A DNA stretch of 9,933 nucleotides from Phycisphaerae bacterium. GTDB lineage: Bacteria > Planctomycetota > Phycisphaerae > Phycisphaerales > SM1A02. Position 1 is the first letter of the stretch. Each line of letters opens with the position of its first letter. The stretch is taken from NCBI GenBank assembly GCA_016873375.1, contig VGXJ01000046.1, forward strand, positions 1-9,933, in the 5' to 3' direction. Under the pieces are notes generated by a model that saw nothing but the letters and a program-made list of their open reading frames with translations, ran no database searches and was not told the DNA's origin. Below are positions 1 through 5,697 of the stretch, piece after piece. The position numbers and the translations under genes were made by a program.

Positions 1-356
1 CGATCGTGCAGTGCCTCGATGGAGAGGCGGATCTCGGTGGTCACCGGAACCCCAGCCGCGCGCGCGGAACCTAGCAGCGGGTTGCTCCAAGGTGTCGGCA
101 CCGCGGCGTTGGCGACGAGCAGATCGGTCTGCGTGAACCAATCCGGTGTGTGCTGCCCACATTCCACCTCGAGCCGGCCGCACGATCGCAGTGGCTCGAG
201 TGCGGCAAGTGCATCGGCAAGGACGGTGGCATCGCGCTGATCGGTGATCCTGACGTGGGCACCTTGTGCATGCAGCCAACGCGCCACGCCAAGTCCGCCT
301 CCGAACAGGCCAAGTCCCATCACCGTGACACGCCGACCGGCCAGGATCGGCGTCAT
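1..356 (-). CDS. murD: MurD, UDP-N-acetylmuramoyl-L-alanine--D-glutamate ligase (N-terminal 118 codons, runs off the window)
   Basis: MurD is the cytoplasmic ATP-dependent ligase that adds D-glutamate to UDP-MurNAc-L-alanine in peptidoglycan precursor synthesis. Only the N-terminal, UDP-binding domain is present. The visible protein starts MTPILAGRRVTVMGLGLFGG, with a Rossmann-type glycine-rich loop (GLGLFGGG, residues 14-21). A second strand ending in an acidic residue follows (HVRITDQRDA). Later come the family-typical LLVANAAVPTPW and NPLLGSARAAGVPVTTEI, matching the usual S-x-G-V / NP-x-L-x-A-A-x-x-x-G-V-P-V pattern of MurD. The ATG lies inside the stop of the upstream membrane-protein gene (ATGA, 4-base overlap), with AAGG just upstream, so the two are probably translationally coupled. 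The gene is open to the left edge with no stop. MurC or MurE are alternatives because they share the Rossmann start, but the NPLL...VPVTTEI segment favours MurD. Confidence 0.88.
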   Translation of the reverse strand, partial: MTPILAGRRVTVMGLGLFGGGLGVARWLHAQGAHVRITDQRDATVLADALAALEPLRSCGRLEVECGQHTPDWFTQTDLLVANAAVPTPWSNPLLGSARAAGVPVTTEIRLSIEALHD

Positions 357-1006
357 GGAGCCTTGGGCTCCGCGGGCGGGAATCGCAGATCACCCTGCGC
401 CGGATCGATGAGCTCGATCCAGCGCAACTTCATCGAGAGCGCGCTCATTGGCGTCGTGATCTCGACGCACGATCTTGCCTTGATCGTGGCACGCTCGAAA
501 CGGAGTTCAAAGTCCGCCTCGAATTCCCGGCGCTTGGAGTCCGGCGTCGGCGCTTGCGTGCTGCGGTCGAGTTCGCATGTCACGAGGTTGCCGTATCGGC
601 TCTTGATCGCTTCGAGGAACGCGGAGGCTTCGGCGTCGACCTTGGTGCCCTCGGGAATCGTGAAGCGCGACACCATGGCGGGTGCGCCTCCATCAAGGCC
701 CGCGCGCAATGCCGGAGCCGGGCCCTCCATCAGCGGCGCGTAGATCGTGGTGTACGACCACGCACCGAAAGCCACTTGCAGCGCGGTCCCGATGAGTCCC
801 AAGACGAGACCCGTGACCGCCAAGCCGCGCCCCGATGCCATGCGAGCCTTGGTGGCATTGAGGCCGACTGCACCCAGCACGATCGCGGCGACCGACGTGA
901 GCGGGCAGCAAAGCACCAAGCCGAGCACGAGGGAAGCGACGGCACACACGGACAGACGGGGTGGGGAGAGCCGCTCGGCATCGCTCGCGCTTGAAATCGA
1001 GTCCAT
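353..1006 (-). CDS. DUF4190-like small membrane protein of unknown function
   Basis: The predicted protein has 217 residues. The N-terminus is short and polar. A first hydrophobic segment (about residues 19-49, VASLVLGLVLCCPLT and on to VLGAVGL) is followed by a basic loop (NATKARMASGRG) and a second helix (about 61-82, LAVTGLVLGLIGTALQV). This two-helix arrangement, with glycine-rich helices and a GRGLA link, is the pattern of DUF4190. The remaining ~130 residues are a soluble domain I do not recognise. I chose the ATG at 1006 because AGGA lies 8 bases upstream. An ATG at 1027 is possible, but its GGAGG is only 2 bases away, and a TTG at 1108 would fall inside the preceding terminator hairpin. 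The stop overlaps the murD start by 4 bases, so the two are likely co-transcribed. A role in envelope biology is only guilt by association. Confidence 0.72.
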   Translation of the reverse strand: MDSISSASDAERLSPPRLSVCAVASLVLGLVLCCPLTSVAAIVLGAVGLNATKARMASGRGLAVTGLVLGLIGTALQVAFGAWSYTTIYAPLMEGPAPALRAGLDGGAPAMVSRFTIPEGTKVDAEASAFLEAIKSRYGNLVTCELDRSTQAPTPDSKRREFEADFELRFERATIKARSCVEITTPMSALSMKLRWIELIDPAQGDLRFPPAEPKAP

Positions 1007-1106
1007 GTGTCTGATCCTATCGGGCATCGCCTCCGTGACCGGCGGGCTGCTGCCGTAGCGCCCAGACAGGCGCCTCCCTTTCGTGGTACCGGGTGGTTCA
1101 AACGAC

Positions 1107-1133
1107 AAGGACCCGGCGCTAAGCCGGGTCCTT
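1107..1133 (-). terminator. Intrinsic terminator behind the dockerin-like gene
   Basis: A perfect 11-bp stem, AAGGACCCGGC paired with GCCGGGTCCTT around a 5-base loop, lies 36 bases after the stop of the dockerin-like gene. On the minus strand it is followed by TGTCGTTTG, only a weak T-tract. It separates that gene from the DUF4190-murD pair. It would also form on a plus-strand transcript, but no plus-strand gene ends here. Confidence 0.7.
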
Positions 1134-1169
1134 GATGCAATCAGAGTTGACCGTCAGAGCACGATCGAA

Positions 1170-2615
1170 TCAGCTGCCCCAGGCTGCGAGCAGCAGGCCG
1201 AGGTCGGAACCATCGGTGGTCCCATCCCCGTTGATGTCGCCTCCGGCGCTGCCCCATGCGCCGAGCAGGATGCCTAGGTCAGCGCCATCGACTGAACCGT
1301 CATCGTTGAGATCGGATGGGTTGGTCGACGGCGGGGGTGTGATGGGCCCCATGCCCGAGATGCTGACGGAAGTCACGGTGCTGCTGGCAGTGACTGGCTT
1401 GAACAGTCCCAGCGTGGCGGCGACAGCCTGCGGTGGTTGATCGGCATCGAAGCGGAAGTTGTACATCGTCGACCAACGCAGGGCGTTGGCCGTCGAGTCC
1501 TGAGCAAAGGGCGTGGTGTTCCAGGTCACGGCGTCAGCCGTGCGGGTTCCGGTCCACGGTGTGTTCTGGTTGTAACCAGCCGCGCCCGCGTTCTGGTCGC
1601 CCGAGTGGTACGCCGGCGCAGAGAACCCGATGTTGGTGACATTCACGCCAGCGGGAACCGGCACGCTGAACGAACCGCCGCTGCGGTCGCTGTTCATGTT
1701 GAAGATGGCATACTCGTAGTGCCAGGTGCCGTTGCCGTTGTCGCTGGCGCGGTAAGCCACCACGAACAGGCCATCGCCAGGAACCTGGTAGTCGCGCAGT
1801 TCAACGTCGGCCTGAATGGTCTTCCAGGCGTTGATCGCCGGAACCTGCTGCACGGTGGTGCCCGACAGGGTCAGCGGGTAGCCCTGCGTGGTGCTCCACG
1901 TGGCGCCGATGGTGACCTTGCGGTACGAGCAGTTGTTGTTGTCGTTGCCGCTGGCAGCGTCATCGGGGTGGATGTAGTGGCCTTCCACGAAGTACTGCGC
2001 ACCAGTGTTTTGTGCCGGGTCGAGATCGGCTCGGGCAACACGGAGACGCTCACGGAGCGAGCTGGGTTCGTTCGACGACGGGTCGATGTAGTTGCTGCCG
2101 AAAGCACCTGTAGCCGCGTTCACGCCGCGACGGCTCTTCAGGTCACCCTGAGCGCCGTTCAGCGAAGCGGTGTAGGGATCGGAGCAACCGATCCCGAGAA
2201 CGGTCGGGCAGCCGGAGCCAGCCGGGGTGCACGCGCCGCACAGCGTTTGCTGCAAGGCACAGAAGCCGTGCTTGATCCAGCTCATACCGATCTGCTCGAA
2301 GCGGCCATTCTTGAAGCGGTAGAAGTTTTGGGGAATAGTCGGGTGCAGGACGCTGGGCATGGGCTGCCACTGAAGCTGGGTGGTGCCGATGTTGCAGCTG
2401 GTCGTGCCGATCGCGTACGACGCGTACTCCACGCCGCTCACGATCGCCGGTGCGTAGCGGGCCACGTCAGGGATCGAACCCACGATCACATCGGGACCAG
2501 CCGCGAGGCCACCGTCACTGTCGGTGCCGGGAATCGCAGTGGTCGCATTCAACTGGCCGAGGAATAGGGCCACTCCACCAAGGGTGAGGCCGCCAAGGGT
2601 GAGTCCAATCTTCAC
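1170..2615 (-). CDS. Secreted protein with C-terminal dockerin-like (type I) repeats
   Basis: The product is a 481-residue exported protein. It starts at GTG (MKIGLTLGG...), supported by GAGGAG seven bases upstream. The N-terminus is one Lys followed by a hydrophobic, Leu/Gly-rich segment consistent with a Sec signal peptide, and a Gly/Asp-rich mature start (GTDSDGGLAAGPDVIVG). The body has seven cysteines, several clustered near residues 115-145 (CALQQTLCGACTP, GSGCPTVLGIGC), and the motifs YRFKNGRFEQIGMSW and FVEGHYIHPDD. From memory these recur in uncharacterised secreted planctomycete proteins; I cannot assign an enzyme activity. A proline-rich linker (PPPSTNPS) leads to two calcium-loop repeats starting near 435 (DLNDDGSVDGADLG) and 460 (DINGDGTTDGSDLG), each ending in AWG, as in type I dockerin domains. 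No cohesin partner is visible. The gene appears monocistronic, with a terminator behind it and a gene-free region in front. Confidence 0.85.
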   Translation of the reverse strand: MKIGLTLGGLTLGGVALFLGQLNATTAIPGTDSDGGLAAGPDVIVGSIPDVARYAPAIVSGVEYASYAIGTTSCNIGTTQLQWQPMPSVLHPTIPQNFYRFKNGRFEQIGMSWIKHGFCALQQTLCGACTPAGSGCPTVLGIGCSDPYTASLNGAQGDLKSRRGVNAATGAFGSNYIDPSSNEPSSLRERLRVARADLDPAQNTGAQYFVEGHYIHPDDAASGNDNNNCSYRKVTIGATWSTTQGYPLTLSGTTVQQVPAINAWKTIQADVELRDYQVPGDGLFVVAYRASDNGNGTWHYEYAIFNMNSDRSGGSFSVPVPAGVNVTNIGFSAPAYHSGDQNAGAAGYNQNTPWTGTRTADAVTWNTTPFAQDSTANALRWSTMYNFRFDADQPPQAVAATLGLFKPVTASSTVTSVSISGMGPITPPPSTNPSDLNDDGSVDGADLGILLGAWGSAGGDINGDGTTDGSDLGLLLAAWGS

Positions 2616-2622
2616 GGTGCTT

Positions 2623-2628
2623 CTCCTC
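2623..2628 (-). promoter_or_regulatory. Ribosome binding site fixing a GTG start
   Basis: On the minus strand GAGGAG sits 7 bases before the GTG at 2615. It is the best Shine-Dalgarno match nearby and supports the non-ATG start of the dockerin-like gene. The signal-peptide-like sequence immediately after that GTG agrees with it. Confidence 0.7.
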
Positions 2629-2820
2629 TGCTTTCAAACAAGGCTGAATCAAGCGGGCAGACACCTGCGCCGCTTGTAACACCTTGAAAAGTTTAGCCCA
2701 TCTCCTGTGCGCGGGAAGAAAGACGCCCGAATTCGTGACAGGAATCACCATTTTTTGGGGCATTGCCGGGCTCCACCCTGAACATCACTCCGGGGTTTGG
2801 CGAGCCGATTGGCCGGCGCG

Positions 2821-2836
2821 CCTGCCGGTAGGCAGG
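2821..2836. repeat. Short inverted repeat, 6-bp stem
   Basis: CCTGCC and GGCAGG pair around a GGTA loop, directly beside the 8-base palindrome GGCGCGCC (2815-2822). It is the last of three stem-loops behind the gene at 2999-3655. No T-tract follows on either strand, so its role is unclear. Confidence 0.5.
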
Positions 2837-2859
2837 GGGCACACTCTTTAGGGATCTCC

Positions 2860-2877
2860 GACCCGCCCTCACGGGTC
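2860..2877. repeat. Short inverted repeat, 6-bp stem
   Basis: GACCCG and CGGGTC pair around the 6-base loop CCCTCA. It lies between the main terminator and the hairpin at 2821-2836. It may be a back-up terminator or RNA 3'-end structure; no function can be assigned from sequence. Confidence 0.45.
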
Positions 2878-2889
2878 AGCAACACAACC

Positions 2890-2917
2890 GCGCCCGCCTG
2901 GTAGGCCAGACGGGCGC
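2890..2917 (-). terminator. Terminator hairpin behind the first tandem paralog
   Basis: A 12-bp stem with one mismatch (GCGCCCGCCTGG with CCAGACGGGCGC, loop TAGG) lies 81 bases after the stop of the gene at 2999-3655. On the minus strand it is followed by GGTTGTGTTG. Its 24-base core differs at only two positions from the hairpin at 3810-3839. Confidence 0.7.
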
Positions 2918-2998
2918 AGGGTGACACCCATGAGCTTGGTCGACGTTGTCGCCGGCCCAAGGGCCCCAGTTTGGCGGGAGGGCTTGCAACCTCACCGC

Positions 2999-3655
2999 TC
3001 AGCGGCGCCGGCGACCGGTCAGGCCTGCGAGTCCAGCCAGGGCCACGGCACCCGGAGCCGGAATGCCGGGGATCACGAAGTTGCCATTGCCGAAGATGCC
3101 GACCGCGGTGCCGCTTGCCTTGTAGGTCAGTTCGAGCCTACCGATGTAGAGCGATGCGGTCGGCGCGCGCACGATCTGCGCCACCATGAAGGACATCGAG
3201 TTGGAGTCGACCAGGTTGTTCACGGCGGGCGTGCCGTCGTACCAACCGGCGAGCGCCGGGATCGAGCCTCCGGTCGATGGGCTGAAGTTCGGGTCGAGCG
3301 CGGTGCCGGAGCCGTAGGTCCCGGTGGCGGCGACCCAGCTGTCAAAGTCGCGGTCAGCAGCAGAAACTGACGCACCGGCCTGCCACGTGCCAACTTCGCC
3401 GTCAGCGGTCAAGAAGTCCTGGTGAACGGCATTCATGGTGCCGCTGACGGTGGTGTGGCTGTAGGCGTTCAGGAACACCCACGACTGGCCGGTGGGCAGG
3501 CCGACGTTGTTGGAGTTCGCGAAGATCTTGTACTGGATATTGCCGTTGCTCAACACCGTACGAGCGGTGGTGAAGCCGGTGAAACCAGCGGCGGCCAATG
3601 AGGAGGTCGCGGCAAGAACCACAGCCGACGACACGAACACGGAGGGCGTGCGCAT
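2999..3655 (-). CDS. Secreted PAPGA/PEP-CTERM-like protein, tandem paralog 1
   Basis: This 218-residue protein has an N-terminal signal peptide (MRTPSVFVSSAVVLAA..., likely cleaved before GFTGF). The conserved body includes GNIQYKIFAN, WVFLNAYS, SGTMNAVHQD, GEVGTWQAG, SAADRDFDSWV, GWYDGTP and VAQIVRAP. The C-terminus is PAPGAVALAG, a short hydrophobic stretch, then four Arg. Such a tripartite tail is a sorting signal of the PEP-CTERM type, recognised by an exosortase-like membrane enzyme that is not in this window. The start is the ATG at 3655: AAGGAA lies 6 bases upstream and the length then matches both paralogs. The frame stays open 61 codons further to 3838, but that stretch crosses the upstream gene's terminator and is not credible protein. 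Compared with its neighbours it lacks the GLATSSGWG segment. Function is unknown. Confidence 0.85.
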   Translation of the reverse strand: MRTPSVFVSSAVVLAATSSLAAAGFTGFTTARTVLSNGNIQYKIFANSNNVGLPTGQSWVFLNAYSHTTVSGTMNAVHQDFLTADGEVGTWQAGASVSAADRDFDSWVAATGTYGSGTALDPNFSPSTGGSIPALAGWYDGTPAVNNLVDSNSMSFMVAQIVRAPTASLYIGRLELTYKASGTAVGIFGNGNFVIPGIPAPGAVALAGLAGLTGRRRR

Positions 3656-3809
3656 CTTTCTTTCCTTCCCAAAAACGAGTTGTGAGGGATGACCTGGATC
3701 AGCCACTGGCGAGGGGTGCCAACTCCGGCAATTCACCCGCACCGAGACGCCGAAAGGTTCCTGCCGAGGCCGAACACCGATAAAATTCTGTATGTAAGTT
3801 GAAATGAAA

Positions 3810-3839
3810 CATGCCCGCCTGGCAGGCCAGGCGGGCATG
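3810..3839 (-). terminator. Strong intrinsic terminator behind the second tandem paralog
   Basis: A perfect 13-bp stem, CATGCCCGCCTGG with its complement around a CAGG loop, lies 37 bases after the stop of the gene at 3877-4533. On the minus strand it runs into TTTCATTTCAAC, a T-rich tail. It lies between two paralogs and so separates their transcripts. Confidence 0.82.
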
Positions 3840-3876
3840 GAAGAGTCAGGATGACGCTCGTGAGAGCGATCCGTAA

Positions 3877-4533
3877 TCAGCGGCGACGGCGGCCGGTGAG
3901 GCCTGCGAGGCCAGCGAGCGCAACGGCGCCCGGGGCCGGAACGCCGATCGTGTACTGGAACGCGCCAGGCTGGATCGGGACGCTGGTGTTGCTCACCTTG
4001 TAGGTGATGGACAGGTTGGCCGTATAAATCGAGTCGTTCGCTGCAGTGCGGACGATCTGCGCCATCAGCATGCGTCCACCCGTGACGGTGTTCGCGGTGC
4101 CGGGGGTGGCGTCGTACCAGCCAGCGCCATTGTTGATATCAAGAACGGTGCCGCCGTTGGTGAAGCCGGGGTCCAGTGCGGTGCCCCAGCCCGAGCTGGT
4201 GGCCAGGCCGCTGGCGGTGACCCAGCTGTCAAAGTCGCGGTCAGCGGCCGAGACCGACGAACCGGCCTGCCACGTGCCGACTTCGCCGTCAGCCGTGAAG
4301 AAGTCCTGGTGCACGGCGTTCATGGTGCCGCTCACGGTGGCGTGGCTGTAGGCGTTCAGGAACACCCACGACTGGCCGGCCGGAAGACCGACGTCGTTGA
4401 AGTTGGCATACACCTTGTACTGGATGTTGCCGTTGCTCAGCACCACGCGGTCAGCGGAAAAGCCAGTAAAGCCAGCCGAAGCGGCCGAAGCTGCGACGAG
4501 AGCAGCAACCGACGAAACGAAGAAAGCGTTCAT
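3877..4533 (-). CDS. Secreted PAPGA/PEP-CTERM-like protein, tandem paralog 2
   Basis: A 218-residue exported protein. The signal peptide (MNAFFVSSVAALVAASAASA) has a clear A-x-A site before GFTGF. The body matches paralog 1 over the first ~110 residues (GNIQYKVYAN, GQSWVFLNAYSHATVSG, GEVGTWQAG, DFDSWV). It matches paralog 3 in the middle (SGLATSSGWGTALDPGF, INNGAGWYDATPGT). It ends GVPAPGAVALAG, a hydrophobic stretch, and four Arg, the sorting-type tail. The ATG is preceded by GGAAGGGAAAAAGG. DNA stretches of 38 and 47 bases are identical to paralogs 1 and 3 respectively, so this copy looks like a mosaic. The gene has its own terminator and a 278-base upstream gap with a perfect palindrome at 4650-4672. 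Extracellular or surface location is inferred from the two signals; activity is unknown. Confidence 0.86.
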   Translation of the reverse strand: MNAFFVSSVAALVAASAASAGFTGFSADRVVLSNGNIQYKVYANFNDVGLPAGQSWVFLNAYSHATVSGTMNAVHQDFFTADGEVGTWQAGSSVSAADRDFDSWVTASGLATSSGWGTALDPGFTNGGTVLDINNGAGWYDATPGTANTVTGGRMLMAQIVRTAANDSIYTANLSITYKVSNTSVPIQPGAFQYTIGVPAPGAVALAGLAGLTGRRRR

Positions 4534-4649
4534 CCTTTTTCCCTTCCTATATGTGAATCACGAATGCAGACTGCCTGGCGGGCATACTCATCCCCACAGG
4601 CCTCCCTACTGTCGAATCCATACGGGCGCACACAAACGGTCGTTGCACA

Positions 4650-4672
4650 CTTTTGTGCGAGCCGCACAAAAG
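4650..4672. promoter_or_regulatory. Perfect 10-bp palindrome upstream of paralog 2 (candidate operator)
   Basis: CTTTTGTGCG and CGCACAAAAG flank a 3-base centre (AGC), 117 bases upstream of the paralog 2 start and 86 bases beyond the terminator of paralog 3. The A/T-rich outer arms and GC inner arms with a short centre look more like a binding site for a dimeric regulator than a terminator, which would need a longer loop. A related half-motif (GCACAC) occurs just to the left. Regulatory function is inferred. Confidence 0.5.
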
Positions 4673-4757
4673 AGCATCGAACGGGGCCTCATAACTCCGG
4701 CCGAGGGGTCGCCGCGCATAGGTGGTCGGCAGAGCACCCCCGTATCGCAAAAAACAA

Positions 4758-4783
4758 GGTGGCCGTCCTTTCGGACGGCCACC
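4758..4783 (-). terminator. Rho-independent terminator behind the third tandem paralog
   Basis: A perfect 11-bp stem, GGTGGCCGTCC with GGACGGCCACC, has a 4-base loop that reads GAAA on the minus strand. It is followed on that strand by TTGTTTTTTGCG. It lies 28 bases after the stop of the gene at 4812-5471 and is the most canonical terminator in the window. Confidence 0.9.
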
Positions 4784-4811
4784 AGCTAGGCAGGAAGAAG
4801 TTCGTCGCGGT

Positions 4812-5471
4812 TCAACGACGACGGCGGCCGGCCAGGCCAGCCAGTCCGAGGAGCGCCATAGCGCCCGGGGCGGGGACGCCGATGCTGAAGGTGCCTTCAG
4901 CGAAGAGGGCGGTGGTGGTGCCAGCAACCTTGAATGCGTGCTTCAAGTAGAAGGTCGCGAGGTCGTCAGCGCCGCTGCCGTCGCGAACGATCTGGGCGAG
5001 CAGGATGCGGTAGCCACCCTGGTTGCCGCCAGCTTGGATGGCGTTCGGGGTGCCGGGGGTCGCGTCGTACCAGCCAGCGCCGTTGTTGATGTCACGGACG
5101 ATGCCGCCGTTGGAGAAGCCGGGGTCAAGAGCGGTGCCCCAGCCCGAGCTGGTGGCCAGGCCGCTGGCGGTGACCCACGAGTCGTCGTTGCGGTCAGCAG
5201 CCGAGACCGACGGACCGGCCTGCCAGGTGCCAACTTCGCCTTCAGCGGTGAGGGTGTCCTGGTGGCGGGCATTCATGGTGCCCGACTGGGTAGCGAAGTT
5301 GAAGGCGTTCAGGAACACGAGACCGCTCTGGTCCCAGTTCGCGAAGACCTGATACTGAATGTTTCCGGCAGCGGTGACGGTGCGCTGAACGGAGTAGCCC
5401 GTAAAACCTGCAGAAGCGACCGAGGCGACGGCCGCGGCGAGCATGGAGCCCGCGATGAGAGACTTCATCAT
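4812..5471 (-). CDS. Secreted PAPGA/PEP-CTERM-like protein, tandem paralog 3
   Basis: A 219-residue exported protein starting MMKSLIAGSMLAAA, with a signal-peptide cleavage site at VASA before GFTGY. The family motifs are GNIQYQVFAN, GLVFLNAFNF, SGTMNARHQD, GEVGTWQAG, NDDSWVTASGLATSSGWG, INNGAGWYDATPGT and LLAQIVRDG. The C-terminus is VPAPGAMALLGLAG followed by four Arg, a sorting-type tail. It is the most diverged of the three: the GLPxGQSW segment is missing near residue 50, and a glycine-rich insert (QAGGNQGGYR) precedes LLAQIVR. Two ATG codons are adjacent (5471 and 5468); AAGGAAGAAAG lies immediately upstream and suits either. It is the first gene of the array in the direction of transcription, with a possible promoter at 5545-5572. 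Function unknown. Confidence 0.86.
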   Translation of the reverse strand: MMKSLIAGSMLAAAVASVASAGFTGYSVQRTVTAAGNIQYQVFANWDQSGLVFLNAFNFATQSGTMNARHQDTLTAEGEVGTWQAGPSVSAADRNDDSWVTASGLATSSGWGTALDPGFSNGGIVRDINNGAGWYDATPGTPNAIQAGGNQGGYRILLAQIVRDGSGADDLATFYLKHAFKVAGTTTALFAEGTFSIGVPAPGAMALLGLAGLAGRRRR

Positions 5472-5544
5472 CTTTCTTCCTTTCGATACCTAGGGAAAAG
5501 GGGAGGGAACTGCTTAGCGGCGGGGGACGCCGTAAACCGAGTTC

Positions 5545-5572
5545 AGCCTAGATCAGCGATTGAGGAGGTCAA
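5545..5572 (-). promoter_or_regulatory. Possible sigma70-type promoter for paralog 3
   Basis: On the minus strand TTGACC, five of six to the -35 consensus, is followed after 16 bases by TAGGCT, a weak -10. It lies about 75 bases before the paralog 3 start and downstream of the candidate miaB terminators. The -10 is poor, so this is tentative. Confidence 0.35.
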
Positions 5573-5606
5573 GACAAGGGGCAGTGAAAAAGCAAAAATG
5601 AAACAA

Positions 5607-5638
5607 TCTGGTCCCTTTTCCACTTCACTCGGACCAGA
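5607..5638 (-). terminator. Candidate terminator of miaB, or regulatory dyad of paralog 3
   Basis: TCTGGTCC and GGACCAGA form an 8-bp inverted repeat with a 16-base spacer. On the minus strand the second arm runs into TTGTTTCATTTTTGCTTTTT, a strong T-rich tail, which fits termination of miaB transcripts 60 bases after its stop. The large loop is unusual. The position just upstream of the possible paralog 3 promoter would also suit an operator. Confidence 0.5.
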
Positions 5639-5655
5639 GCCAAAGACCGTAATTG

Positions 5656-5686
5656 TCTGACGATACGCGCGAGGCGCCTCGTCAGA
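5656..5686 (-). terminator. Stem-loop directly behind miaB
   Basis: TCTGACGA and TCGTCAGA pair as an 8-bp outer stem, with GCGC/GCGC able to extend the inside of the hairpin. It begins 12 bases after the miaB stop. The following minus-strand sequence (CAATTACGG) is a poor T-tract. A small alternative hairpin (TCAGA/TCTGA, 5682-5694) overlaps one arm. Together with 5607-5638 it may be the 3' end of the miaB transcript. Confidence 0.5.
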
Positions 5687-5697
5687 TCCTCTGAAGG

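Larger units (their letters stand above)
2616..2998. other. 383-base gene-free region with three stem-loops and the leader of the dockerin-like gene
   Basis: I see no convincing gene here. The half nearest 2616 should hold the promoter and leader of the minus-strand dockerin-like gene; TAAACT near 2691-2696 is a possible -10 element but no good -35 goes with it. The other half holds three successive hairpins (2821-2836, 2860-2877, 2890-2917) downstream of the first tandem paralog. Open frames crossing it have no signal or domain pattern and run through the hairpins. Confidence 0.6.
2999..5471 (-). repeat. Tandem array of three paralogous genes
   Basis: Three head-to-tail genes of the same length encode homologous secreted proteins with the same order of motifs. 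The second and third share an identical 47-base run (4178-4224 and 5131-5177). The first and second share an identical 38-base run (3455-3492 and 4342-4379). Silent positions are unchanged in these runs, which indicates recent duplication or gene conversion rather than only protein-level selection. Confidence 0.88.

Noticed and set aside
1007..1108. 34-codon TTG-started extension of the DUF4190-like gene
   Set aside because: The TTG lies inside the preceding terminator stem and the extension has no family similarity. ATG at 1006 or 1027 is better.
1437..2567. 376-codon plus-strand open frame opposite the dockerin-like gene
   Set aside because: It is a GC-rich antisense shadow with no domain or signal pattern. 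The minus-strand protein has a signal peptide, a ribosome site and calcium-loop repeats.
2745..2960. 71-codon minus-strand open frame in the gene-free region
   Set aside because: It spans two hairpins, has no ribosome site or recognisable motif, and looks like chance.
3707..3722. sigma54-like element upstream of paralog 1
   Set aside because: TGGCAC is present on the minus strand but the -12 TTGC is missing at the right spacing.
3656..3838. 61-codon N-terminal extension of paralog 1
   Set aside because: It begins inside the upstream terminator hairpin, lacks a signal sequence at its start, and places the real signal peptide internally. The ATG at 3655 has a good ribosome site and matches the paralogs in length.
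4722..5660. 312-codon plus-strand open frame across paralog 3 and its terminator
   Set aside because: It runs through the terminator and opposite a gene with clear family motifs; low-complexity Gly/Ala/Val composition is typical of an antisense frame.
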